DNA from: RGIG3178 sp963674495
GTDB taxonomy: Bacteria > Bacillota > Clostridia > Christensenellales > QAND01
Direction of reading: 5' to 3'
Assembly: GCA_963674495.2 (NCBI GenBank)
Contig: CAXXLG010000002.1
Location: 930,001 to 994,000, forward strand
DNA length: 64,000 nt
The notes under the pieces are model-generated. The model did not search any database. It saw only the letters and a list, made by a program, of their open reading frames with translations, and was not told the origin of the DNA. Position 1 is the stretch's first letter. Each line of letters opens with the position of its first letter. The position numbers and the translations under genes were made by a program. Positions 24,766 to 32,275 of the stretch are shown one piece after another.

Positions 24766-25464
24766 GTGAAAAGAATATATCTGTTTGCATTGATCTTTGC
24801 CATTCTTACCGGCGTGGCGGTTTACAGCTTCACAAGAGAATTGCAGCAATCAAAGGAAGGCGATACCATCGGTGTCGTTGTGGCCGTTAAAAGAATTCCT
24901 GACAGAACGCTCGTTACCACGGACATGATTGAAATCAAGGAATTGCCGGTTTTGGCCGTCAATGCTAAGGCGATGACCGATGTGTCCAATGTGATCGGAA
25001 AGATAACCAATGTGCCCATCGAACAGGATGAGCAGGTTCTTTCATCCAAGCTCAGCGACAGCGACATCGCCGACGCGGGATTGGCTTACAACATTCCAGA
25101 CGGGAAAAGAGCCTATTCCATTGAAGTGACCGATACATCCGGCGTTGCCGGTTATATCCAAAAAGGCGACCATGTGGATATTGTCGGAGCAATCACGGTG
25201 GATAACTCGACAACGACGACAAAAGAGAGTATACCGATAGCCAAAATCGTATTGCAAGACATTGAAGTATTGGTGACAAGCACGCAAACCCTGAACGAAG
25301 ATGAAGAGTTTGCGGGTTATACAATTGTGACACTTGCGGTTACACCGGAGCAGGCGGTTAAGCTGTTTTATATGGCTGTCAACGGCAGAACCACCTTGAT
25401 TTTGCGCAACGATCAGGATTCAAAGATCTTGGAAATTCCGATTTACCATGATGGTGCGCAGTGA
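24766..25464 (+). CDS. cpaB: CpaB/RcpC-type Flp pilus assembly protein
   Basis: A 232-residue membrane-anchored protein with an N-terminal helix (about residues 3-22) and an SAF-type domain (VVVAVKRIPDRTLVTTDMIEIKELP), followed by the RcpC/CpaB domain (AYSIEVTDTSGVAGYIQKGDHVDIV). Family members join the inner machine to peptidoglycan or to the secretin; this organism appears monoderm, so a cell-wall role is more likely. The start is GTG 24766 after CCGGAGGCATGAA. Confidence 0.9.
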   Translation: MKRIYLFALIFAILTGVAVYSFTRELQQSKEGDTIGVVVAVKRIPDRTLVTTDMIEIKELPVLAVNAKAMTDVSNVIGKITNVPIEQDEQVLSSKLSDSDIADAGLAYNIPDGKRAYSIEVTDTSGVAGYIQKGDHVDIVGAITVDNSTTTTKESIPIAKIVLQDIEVLVTSTQTLNEDEEFAGYTIVTLAVTPEQAVKLFYMAVNGRTTLILRNDQDSKILEIPIYHDGAQ

Positions 25465-25515
25465 TTGGATTGAGAACCATAAACATCAATTGAAACGACA
25501 AAAAGGAAACGCACA

Positions 25516-26673
25516 ATGGAAAAAATAAAGGTTTTAGCGGTGCTCAACCACGACACTGATAAATATGAAGTTAAGACGAAACTCTCGCATGAGGATATCG
25601 CATTTTTGGGGTTTGTAAAATACGGAGAGATTGCGGTGGATAAAGCTTTGAGTTTTATGCCAAACGCCGTGGTTATCGTCAACAACAATGGGGATGAAAG
25701 CAGGGCGCTCAAGCTCGCCGGAGATATATACATGTCGCTTCCCGGATGTGCCATTATCATACTGAGCCATACAATCAATCTTGCCTTTGTGGAAAAAGCG
25801 ATGCAGGCGGGTGTTCGCAAAGTACTGGATGTTGGCTGCGAACAAAACACATTGATTGAAAGCGTCAAACAGGGATATGAACTGGAAAGAACAAGAAACA
25901 AGAACAACGATGCAGCGGCAGTAGAATACTCGTCCAAAGTTATTACGGTATTTGGTGCAAAAGGCGGGATTGGCAAATCGACGATTGCTTCAAATCTTGC
26001 GGTGGCGTTGGCACGAAAGAAAAAAAGGGTAGCGCTGCTTGACTTGGATCTGCAGTTTGGTGATATCAATCTATTCTTTGACATCGACCCCAAGGAAACG
26101 ATTGTTGAATTGGTGCGGGAGAAACAGGCGATTAACATCGAAATGATCAAGAGCTATATGTATCTACATTCTTCAACCGTCAGCATACTCAGCGCGCCAC
26201 AGAGTCCAGAGATGGCGGAGGTCGTTCAAGGCAGCAGCGTGGAGAAGATCATTGATACCATACGGCCTTTCTTTGACTATATCGTCATCGATGCGCCTCC
26301 GTATTTCAATGAAATATCCATCGTCGCCATTGAGAATGCGGATATAGTTCTGATGGTCATCACGCTGGATATAGCCACATTGCGCAATACAAAGCTGAGT
26401 CTGGACATCCTTGAATCTCTCCAACAGAGGGATAAGGTCAGTTTGATTGTAAATCGTGTTTCATCGGGCATCATCTCGGTAAAGGATGCGCAAAACATAC
26501 TCGATTACCCGGTCAAGTACAGGATCTCTTGCGACTGGAAAACGGCCATTTCGTCGCTTAATCGTGGCGTGCCCGTTGTTATGGATGCGCCAAGATCTGC
26601 GATGGGTAAAGAATTTATATCGATTGGGGACATGCTTGTTGGCGATAAGCATACCAAAAAAAGGAACAAATAA
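25516..26673 (+). CDS. tadZ: TadZ/CpaE-type ParA-like ATPase
   Basis: A 385-residue protein with an N-terminal receiver-like (atypical) domain lacking clear phosphoacceptor chemistry, and a C-terminal MinD/ParA ATPase. The deviant Walker A is KGGIGKST at residues 149-156, followed by LLDLDLQFGDINLFF and YIVIDAPPYFN. Homologues position Tad machinery at a cell pole. A DivIVA-like gene later in the operon makes a localisation partner plausible. A 19-base gap precedes the ATPase gene tadA. Confidence 0.93.
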   Translation: MEKIKVLAVLNHDTDKYEVKTKLSHEDIAFLGFVKYGEIAVDKALSFMPNAVVIVNNNGDESRALKLAGDIYMSLPGCAIIILSHTINLAFVEKAMQAGVRKVLDVGCEQNTLIESVKQGYELERTRNKNNDAAAVEYSSKVITVFGAKGGIGKSTIASNLAVALARKKKRVALLDLDLQFGDINLFFDIDPKETIVELVREKQAINIEMIKSYMYLHSSTVSILSAPQSPEMAEVVQGSSVEKIIDTIRPFFDYIVIDAPPYFNEISIVAIENADIVLMVITLDIATLRNTKLSLDILESLQQRDKVSLIVNRVSSGIISVKDAQNILDYPVKYRISCDWKTAISSLNRGVPVVMDAPRSAMGKEFISIGDMLVGDKHTKKRNK

Positions 26674-26691
26674 AGAACTGGGGGAGCCCGT

Positions 26692-28020
26692 ATGGCATTG
26701 CTTGAGAGGCTTGAAAAGCATAAACAGAGCGAACAGTCCGAAAACGATAGAGCCGAAAGAGTAAAACAAACAAATACGCATCGGGGTATCAAGGAAAAAG
26801 CGCACCATGAGGTTGTTCGTGTGCTGGATAGGCGTAACCTGGCGGATCAGAGCGAAGAAACAGTCAAGCGGGTAATCGACGAAGTCCTTGAATCGGTAGC
26901 CGGGGATGTCAATCGGACGGAACGCGGCAAGATCGCTTATGATCTGTACAATGATGTGATGGGGTATGGACCGCTCGAGAACCTTCTCAACGACAAGGAT
27001 ATTACCGAGATTATGGTCAATGGCCCGTACAATATCTACATTGAAAGAGCGGGCAAGATTGAGACCAGTGATGTCAGCTTCACAGATAACGAACACGTGT
27101 TCAATATCATAGACAGAATCGTATCGTCCATTGGCAGGCATATCGATGAGGCGAATCCCATGGTGGATGCCAGACTCAAGGACGGGTCCCGCGTCAACAT
27201 CATCATCCCGCCGTTATCGCTTATCGGGCCGGTGATCACCATACGAAAATTCTCCAAGATTCCGCTGACCGACCAAGACCTGCTGGGCTTCGGTTCTGCC
27301 AACGCAAAGATGCTCACCTTCATGGAAGCCTGCGTGAGAGGCCGGCTCAACATCATCGTTTCCGGCGGTACCGGCAGCGGTAAAACCACGCTTTTGAATA
27401 TCCTCTCGGGATACATACCACACGACGAACGAATCGTCACCATCGAGGATGCTGCCGAGTTGCAGCTCAAGCAAGATCATGTCGTTACACTGGAAAGCCG
27501 CCCAGCCAATACCGAAGGCAAGGGACAAATCAACATCCGGGATCTTGTTCGCAACGCACTTAGAATGCGGCCGGATCGGATCATTGTCGGCGAGGTCAGA
27601 TCGGGAGAAGCACTGGACATGCTTCAGGCCATGAACACGGGTCATGACGGTTCGTTGACAACGGCGCATGCCAATTCGCCAAGAGATGCGCTTTCAAGGA
27701 TTGAAACGATGACTCTAATGTCCGGGTTGGATCTGCCCATCAGAGCAATTCGTGAGCAGATTTCCTCCGCCATCAATATCATCGTGCACCAGCAGCGTAT
27801 GCGGGACGGAAGCCGAAAAATCACCAACATCACAGAAGTGTTGGGTATGGAGGGCGATATCATCACGCTACAGGATATCTTTGTTTGTGACCGTGCGGGA
27901 TTGCTGGAGGGATCGGATAAGCTCAGGACGCGTTTTCGTGCAACCGGTATTGTGCCTCGTTGTGTGGAAGCGTTTAAGGACAACGGTATCTATTATTCTG
28001 AGGACTGGTTTAGGGACTGA
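26692..28020 (+). CDS. tadA: TadA/CpaF-type secretion ATPase
   Basis: This hexameric ATPase powers pilus extension (and perhaps retraction) in Tad systems. It is 442 residues: an N-terminal domain with YGPLENLLNDKDITEIMVNG, then a RecA-like domain with Walker A GGTGSGKTT (residues 225-233), the Asp box, and Walker B in DRIIVGEVRSGEALDMLQAMNTGHDGSLTTAHAN (read in pieces). No extra domains are present. Spacing to tadB is 19 bases with AAAGGAGG before its start. Confidence 0.96.
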   Translation: MALLERLEKHKQSEQSENDRAERVKQTNTHRGIKEKAHHEVVRVLDRRNLADQSEETVKRVIDEVLESVAGDVNRTERGKIAYDLYNDVMGYGPLENLLNDKDITEIMVNGPYNIYIERAGKIETSDVSFTDNEHVFNIIDRIVSSIGRHIDEANPMVDARLKDGSRVNIIIPPLSLIGPVITIRKFSKIPLTDQDLLGFGSANAKMLTFMEACVRGRLNIIVSGGTGSGKTTLLNILSGYIPHDERIVTIEDAAELQLKQDHVVTLESRPANTEGKGQINIRDLVRNALRMRPDRIIVGEVRSGEALDMLQAMNTGHDGSLTTAHANSPRDALSRIETMTLMSGLDLPIRAIREQISSAINIIVHQQRMRDGSRKITNITEVLGMEGDIITLQDIFVCDRAGLLEGSDKLRTRFRATGIVPRCVEAFKDNGIYYSEDWFRD

Positions 28021-28039
28021 AAAGGAGGATTATAAGACG

Positions 28040-28984
28040 ATGCTATCGTATTTTCTTGCAGCGAGCGCGTGCTTGTTTTCTTTTACGCTTATCCTGTCCA
28101 TTGCCAACAAAGTCATGGAAAAGAAACTGGCGGCCCAAAACAGATTACAAAGAGTGTTTGGAAGCCATAATCTGACGAGCGAAAAAGCTTACAGAAATCA
28201 GAGAAAAACAAACAATAAAAAATTGTCCTTTCGAGGCAGAATGGCCCTTGATCTTGCCTCGGGACTCTCGTGTGCCGGGATTAAATTGAGAGTGGAAGAA
28301 TTTTTATTGTTTTGGTTGATTCTTATGATCGGGCCTCCCATGGCCAGCCTATTGATGGGCACGGACTGGATCGTTTCCGCTGCATTGTTTATCATCGGTG
28401 TCAGTTTGCCCTTGGTGTATCTAAAACGAAAAAAAATCAAACGAATGACGCTGTTGGAAGACCAGCTGAGCAATGCTTTGACCATTATCGGGAACTGCTT
28501 AAAAACGGGTCTTTCGTTCCAGCACGCGCTGGAAAGCATCGTACGCGAGATGCCGGAGCCGATCAGTAAGGAATTCGGAAGAGTACTCAAAGAAGTACAG
28601 CTGGGCCTTACCATGGAAACCGCGCTTGAGAACATGGCGGAGCGGTTGAAGAGCAAGGACTTCATGCTCATCGTATCCGCGGTGTTGATTCAACGGCAGG
28701 TTGGGGGGAGCCTGTCAGAAATCATGCAAAACATATCGGAGACGATTCGGGAACGGCTGAAGGTTAAATCAAACTTGAGAGTGCTGACAACGACGGGCAG
28801 AACTTCGGGCAGGGTCATCGGTCTGATGCCAGTTTTTCTGATGCTAATTCTCATGGTTATCAACCCCGCCTATATCCGGACGTTTTTTGAGACCAAAGCC
28901 GGTACGATTATGTTAATTGTAGCGGTAATTATGGAGGTTATAGGATATTTAGTTACCAAACGAATGGTAAAGGTGAAGTTTTAG
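28040..28984 (+). CDS. tadB: TadB inner-membrane assembly protein
   Basis: This is one of two T2SSF-type platform proteins of the Tad machine. It is 314 residues with three to four membrane helices (about 3-20, 85-125 and 260-305) and a cytoplasmic T2SSF domain (LEDQLSNALTIIGNCLKTGLSF and LIVSAVLIQRQVGGSLSEIM). The ATG at 28040 follows AAAGGAGGATTATAAGACG; a longer open frame begins inside tadA but has no such signal. Confidence 0.93.
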   Translation: MLSYFLAASACLFSFTLILSIANKVMEKKLAAQNRLQRVFGSHNLTSEKAYRNQRKTNNKKLSFRGRMALDLASGLSCAGIKLRVEEFLLFWLILMIGPPMASLLMGTDWIVSAALFIIGVSLPLVYLKRKKIKRMTLLEDQLSNALTIIGNCLKTGLSFQHALESIVREMPEPISKEFGRVLKEVQLGLTMETALENMAERLKSKDFMLIVSAVLIQRQVGGSLSEIMQNISETIRERLKVKSNLRVLTTTGRTSGRVIGLMPVFLMLILMVINPAYIRTFFETKAGTIMLIVAVIMEVIGYLVTKRMVKVKF

Positions 28985-28997
28985 AAAGGAGGACGCC

Positions 28998-29915
28998 ATG
29001 ACATATGTAGTCATATCGTCGGCATGTTTTGTATTTATAATATTTGTGGCGCTTTTCTACAAAATTGGCAAGAATGCCGACAGGAAAAACAGGCGTCTCA
29101 ATAGAATAGCGGGAAAGACGAGAGGGATCGTCGACGAGGAATTGAGCCTTCCCATCGTTCAACGGTTCTTAGCGCCTGCTTTTCATGGCATAATCAAGTC
29201 CTTTTCGCGTGTGTTGCCACGAAAGGAAAAGAGGCAATCCTCGCGGCTTGAGAAAAAACTACAACTCGCTGGTATTCGCATTCTACCAAGCGAATATATA
29301 GCCATCCGGTTTGTATTTGTATTTGGTGTTTTCGGTATGACCATTGCGATCATTGCGCTGGCAAAGATCGCAACGGTGGTAAAAACACTCATCTATGTGG
29401 GGGGCATGTCGTTGGCTCTTATCGGGCCGTCATTGTACATGTCGCTGCGCATTAAAAGCAGGCAATTGGCAATTCGCAACCAACTGCCTGATATTCTGGA
29501 TCTGATGTCGGTTGGTGTGGAAGCGGGCTTGAGTTTTGATGGAGCTTTGTTATACATAGAACAGTTCTCATTTGGACCGTTGGTGGATGAACTGACCACG
29601 GTTAAAAAGGAAATTCAAATGGGATTACCAAGACGGGAAGCGCTGAAAAAGCTATCGGAACGAAACAACGTACCCGAGCTGAATACGTTTGTTGGCGCGT
29701 TGGTGCAGTCGGATCAGATTGGATTGCCCTTGCGCAATGTGATGCGGGCGCAAGCATCCCAACTAAGATTATCTCGAAAACAGGCTGCCGAGGAGAAGGC
29801 GATGAAAGCGCCGGTCAAGATGATGCTGCCGTTGATTGCCTTTGTCTTTCCGGTGACGTTTATCATACTGATGGGACCGGCGGTATTGAGCCTAATAGAA
29901 ACATTCGGAGGATAG
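28998..29915 (+). CDS. tadC: TadC inner-membrane assembly protein
   Basis: This second T2SSF-type platform protein has 305 residues: an N-terminal helix (about 3-21), a cytoplasmic basic stretch, two central membrane helices (about 103-147) and a T2SSF domain (QLPDILDLMSVGVEAGLSFDGAL, then LNTFVGALVQSDQIGLPLRNVM), and a C-terminal helix. AAAGGAGGACGCC precedes the ATG. It is 13 bases after tadB, consistent with one transcript. Confidence 0.93.
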   Translation: MTYVVISSACFVFIIFVALFYKIGKNADRKNRRLNRIAGKTRGIVDEELSLPIVQRFLAPAFHGIIKSFSRVLPRKEKRQSSRLEKKLQLAGIRILPSEYIAIRFVFVFGVFGMTIAIIALAKIATVVKTLIYVGGMSLALIGPSLYMSLRIKSRQLAIRNQLPDILDLMSVGVEAGLSFDGALLYIEQFSFGPLVDELTTVKKEIQMGLPRREALKKLSERNNVPELNTFVGALVQSDQIGLPLRNVMRAQASQLRLSRKQAAEEKAMKAPVKMMLPLIAFVFPVTFIILMGPAVLSLIETFGG

Positions 29916-29924
29916 AGCGTTACT

Positions 29925-30308
29925 GTGAAAACATTCAGCCTTTCATTCAACGGCATGCTCATTGCCGATGAGATTTATGTTGCCGATCACTTCTGGTCCA
30001 GATTCATTGGCTTGCAAGGAAAAAAGTCGATCGGCTGCAATGGGGGTTTGTTGATACGCCCATGTCGGCAGGTTCATACGTTTCATATGAAATTCAAAAT
30101 CGATATACTGTTCCTAACAAGGGAAGGCACGGTACTGCACCTGATCAAATCCTCAAAGAGAAACACCATCAGTCCAAAAATACGCGATTGCTATCAGGTG
30201 CTTGAATTAAAGGACGGTACAATCAAAAAAAATGCAATTGAGCTTGGCGGCAAGATCAAAATCATACAAAATGCGCAAATCCGCGATGGGAGAGAGCACA
30301 ATGAATAA
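29925..30308 (+). CDS. DUF192-family protein in the Tad operon
   Basis: This 127-residue protein of the DUF192 fold has the conserved block GGLLIRPCRQVHTFHMKFK followed by IDILFLTREGTVLHL. It has no signal peptide, unlike many DUF192 members, so it may be cytosolic. The start is GTG 29925, nine bases after tadC. DUF192 genes are often seen next to Tad loci, but the biochemical role is unknown. Its last codons overlap the ATG of the next gene, which suggests translational coupling. Confidence 0.85.
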   Translation: MKTFSLSFNGMLIADEIYVADHFWSRFIGLQGKKSIGCNGGLLIRPCRQVHTFHMKFKIDILFLTREGTVLHLIKSSKRNTISPKIRDCYQVLELKDGTIKKNAIELGGKIKIIQNAQIRDGREHNE

Positions 30309-31449
30309 TAGTACGGCAAACGATAAGATCAAGCAATTCAGAATCGTCCAGCCAAATGAACTGAAATTTAAAAAGGCGACCATCGGCGGATACCAATGCA
30401 AAGAGGTTGAGGATTATATATTCAATCTCATCAAAAACATGGAGCAATCACAAAAAGCGTACAATGAGAAATTTGAGGAGCATTTGTCTCGGTTCAGCGT
30501 GCTGACGCAAGAAAGGGCGCAGCTGCAAAAAAAACATGGGGAATACCAAGCGCGGATCGACCAGTTACAGGCTGAAATCGAGCATAAGGAATTGGGAATT
30601 ATACAGGAAAACGAGAAGCTCAAAGCCACTGTAAAATCGCTGACAGTTAGGCTGGAACAAACGAAATCCGAAATCAATGCCAATTCAAAAATGGAAGCTA
30701 TCCTCATGCGGGAGAACGAAGAGCTCAAAGAGAATATTAAATCGTTCAATGAAAAGAATGAAAAGTATCTCGCCGAGAACAGCGCACTGTTGCATGAACG
30801 GGAAACGCTGAAAAAGCGCAGTGAAGGTGAATTCGAAAAGAGCAAGGCATTGCAGGCCAAATTGGATGAAAGAAGCAAAAGGGAAGCCGATCTTGCGCAG
30901 GAAAACGAGCGCTTGCACGCTGCGGTGGGGGAGCATCTTAGCGAGCGGGGTGTTTTGTTGCAGGAGCGCGATAAGCTGATGGATCTGCACAACGACGATC
31001 GGATTACAATCAAACAATCACAGCAGGAGATCGAACAACTGCAAAGCACAATACAAACCCTGCAAGAACAGCTTGCCGAGGGCCTTGGGAAGGAAGGGAA
31101 AGCGGAACTGGAGAAACTGACCAGACAAAACGCTTCCCTGTCCCAAAGCAACAAGCAGTTGAGCACGGCGATTGACCGGCTAAAGAATAGAGCGGAAGAG
31201 TTAAAAAAGAGCCTCGAAGAGCAGAAAAAGGCCAAGGAAAAGCATGAAGATGCCATCAAAACGTTGATTACCGCCAAACGAAATAAAGCCATGGACACCA
31301 ACATGAAGCTGTACCAATACAAGCTGTATCTTGAGTCCAACTTGGAAAACGCAGCAAAGAATATTGCAGAATTGAACGAAACCATGGACAACATCAAAAC
31401 AAACGCGGCGGATATGTACAACGATACCAAGATTGAATTAAATCTGTGA
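30301..31449 (+). CDS. DivIVA-like coiled-coil protein ending the Tad operon
   Basis: A 382-residue protein. Residues about 18-50 (PNELKFKKATIGGYQCKEVE, then DYIFNLIKNMEQ) follow the DivIVA N-terminal pattern: an N-D/E-lipophilic motif, a basic-aromatic turn ending in GY and EV-D-F helix. The rest, about residues 45-340, is almost continuous coiled coil rich in Glu, Lys and Gln, with a final helix that includes MYNDTKIELNL. It starts at ATG 30301, overlapping the DUF192 stop by eight bases. DivIVA-type proteins bind curved membrane and recruit partners to poles and septa. Assignment to that fold rests on pattern, not alignment; a SMC-like or tropomyosin-like coiled coil is the alternative. 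Confidence 0.72.
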   Translation: MNNSTANDKIKQFRIVQPNELKFKKATIGGYQCKEVEDYIFNLIKNMEQSQKAYNEKFEEHLSRFSVLTQERAQLQKKHGEYQARIDQLQAEIEHKELGIIQENEKLKATVKSLTVRLEQTKSEINANSKMEAILMRENEELKENIKSFNEKNEKYLAENSALLHERETLKKRSEGEFEKSKALQAKLDERSKREADLAQENERLHAAVGEHLSERGVLLQERDKLMDLHNDDRITIKQSQQEIEQLQSTIQTLQEQLAEGLGKEGKAELEKLTRQNASLSQSNKQLSTAIDRLKNRAEELKKSLEEQKKAKEKHEDAIKTLITAKRNKAMDTNMKLYQYKLYLESNLENAAKNIAELNETMDNIKTNAADMYNDTKIELNL

Positions 31450-31472
31450 ATGAATAAAGAAGCTGTAAGATC

Positions 31473-31510
31473 AACAGCGGTACGGATATTCATCCGTACC
31501 GCTGTTTGGT
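31473..31510 (+). terminator. Terminator of the Tad operon
   Basis: AACAGCGGTACGGAT (31473-31487) pairs perfectly over 15 bp with 31492-31506 around ATTC; the tail TTGGTATT is only moderately T-rich. Confidence 0.82.
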
Positions 31511-31511
31511 A

Positions 31512-31760
31512 TTATCGCCAGCCACTTTGTGTCCGTTGCCGTATACCCCGGGGCGGAAGCCATGGATGAGCCAACGAATATACCCAGCTTGCCGTGGATT
31601 TAAACACGATGCGGGAGATGACGGCAATGTACCGCGTACGTAAATTCAATGCTCTAAAGCTAGCGATCAGAAATCCCGTGCCTAAGATCACCGCCACGCC
31701 GCCCGCCACGATGAAAAACGCGGGTAAGCAGATGTTTAAGGCTCACAATTTCTTCGCATA
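31512..31760 (-). pseudogene. Probable remnant of a membrane-protein gene
   Basis: On the minus strand one frame reads NICLPAFFIVAGGVAVILGT and continues GFLIASFRALNLRTR, like a membrane helix with a cytoplasmic basic loop. However, a stop lies just upstream in that frame and the upstream continuation is in another frame. There is no start or ribosome binding site. The 470 bases between the Tad terminator and the mgtE promoter look decayed and I cannot name the ancestor. Confidence 0.3.
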
Positions 31761-31984
31761 GGAAGCTCAGTTGAATACGCCGTAGTGCCCGCGGGAATTT
31801 CAAAAACGCAACAACCTTCCGTCTGCGGCGGTGTATAGCGTGAGGCTGGATTGGGTAAATAATGAAATATAAGTAGCTTTTTTCAATGAGGCAGTGTAAA
31901 AAATACCAGGGCAACAGTGGCGTGTTTGTCGAAATAGGCGCGCCGGATATTCTGTTTTCGGCGTTGACTATGCCAAAGTGATCG

Positions 31985-32013
31985 TTGACACCATAGTGCG
32001 AAAAGCGTATGCT
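31985..32013 (+). promoter_or_regulatory. Promoter of mgtE
   Basis: TTGACA (31985-31990), a 17-base spacer and TATGCT (32008-32013). It would give an mgtE leader of about 250 bases. Confidence 0.65.
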
Positions 32014-32062
32014 TACTAAGACGGGTGATGCCGTTCATTTTGAATTTTCGGAGGTGAACACA

Positions 32063-32161
32063 GTGGACAGTGGCGATCGATTAAGCATCGTCGAAGAAGG
32101 GGATCCTTATGAGCCTATGGACGTGCTGCATGTCCCTGTGACATACCTTTTTCGTGCGTAG
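32063..32161 (+). CDS. Possible 32-codon leader ORF upstream of mgtE
   Basis: GTG 32063 lies five bases after a strong GGAGGTGAA and opens a 32-residue frame reading MDSGDRLSIVEEGDPYEP and ending VTYLFRA. It is too short to classify. The acidic and proline-rich stretch VEEGDPYEP recalls leader peptides that destabilise ribosomes at low magnesium (MgtL-type). It lies between the promoter and a terminator-like hairpin, so a regulatory role is possible, but a chance frame cannot be excluded. Confidence 0.35.
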   Translation: MDSGDRLSIVEEGDPYEPMDVLHVPVTYLFRA

Positions 32162-32211
32162 TTGCACAGGTCTGCGGCCCATTTTGTGCCATTGCTTATA
32201 AATCCCCCAAG

Positions 32212-32235
32212 CCCGAGACAATCGGGTGTTTTGTG
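32212..32235 (+). promoter_or_regulatory. Possible attenuator hairpin in the mgtE leader
   Basis: CCCGA (32212-32216) pairs with TCGGG (32222-32226) around GACAA, followed by TGTTTTG. The stem is short. It lies between the leader ORF and mgtE. No M-box was seen. Confidence 0.35.
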
Positions 32236-32275
32236 TTGAAACAAAACGGCAAGAAGTAGGAAGGGGTGATTGACG

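Noticed and set aside
30414..31493. 359-codon minus-strand frame opposite the coiled-coil gene
   Set aside because: Serine/leucine/phenylalanine-rich reverse reading of a Glu/Lys/Gln coiled coil; no start signal.
32014..32275. M-box magnesium riboswitch upstream of mgtE
   Set aside because: The conserved M-box core was not found by eye; only a short ORF and a small hairpin are present.
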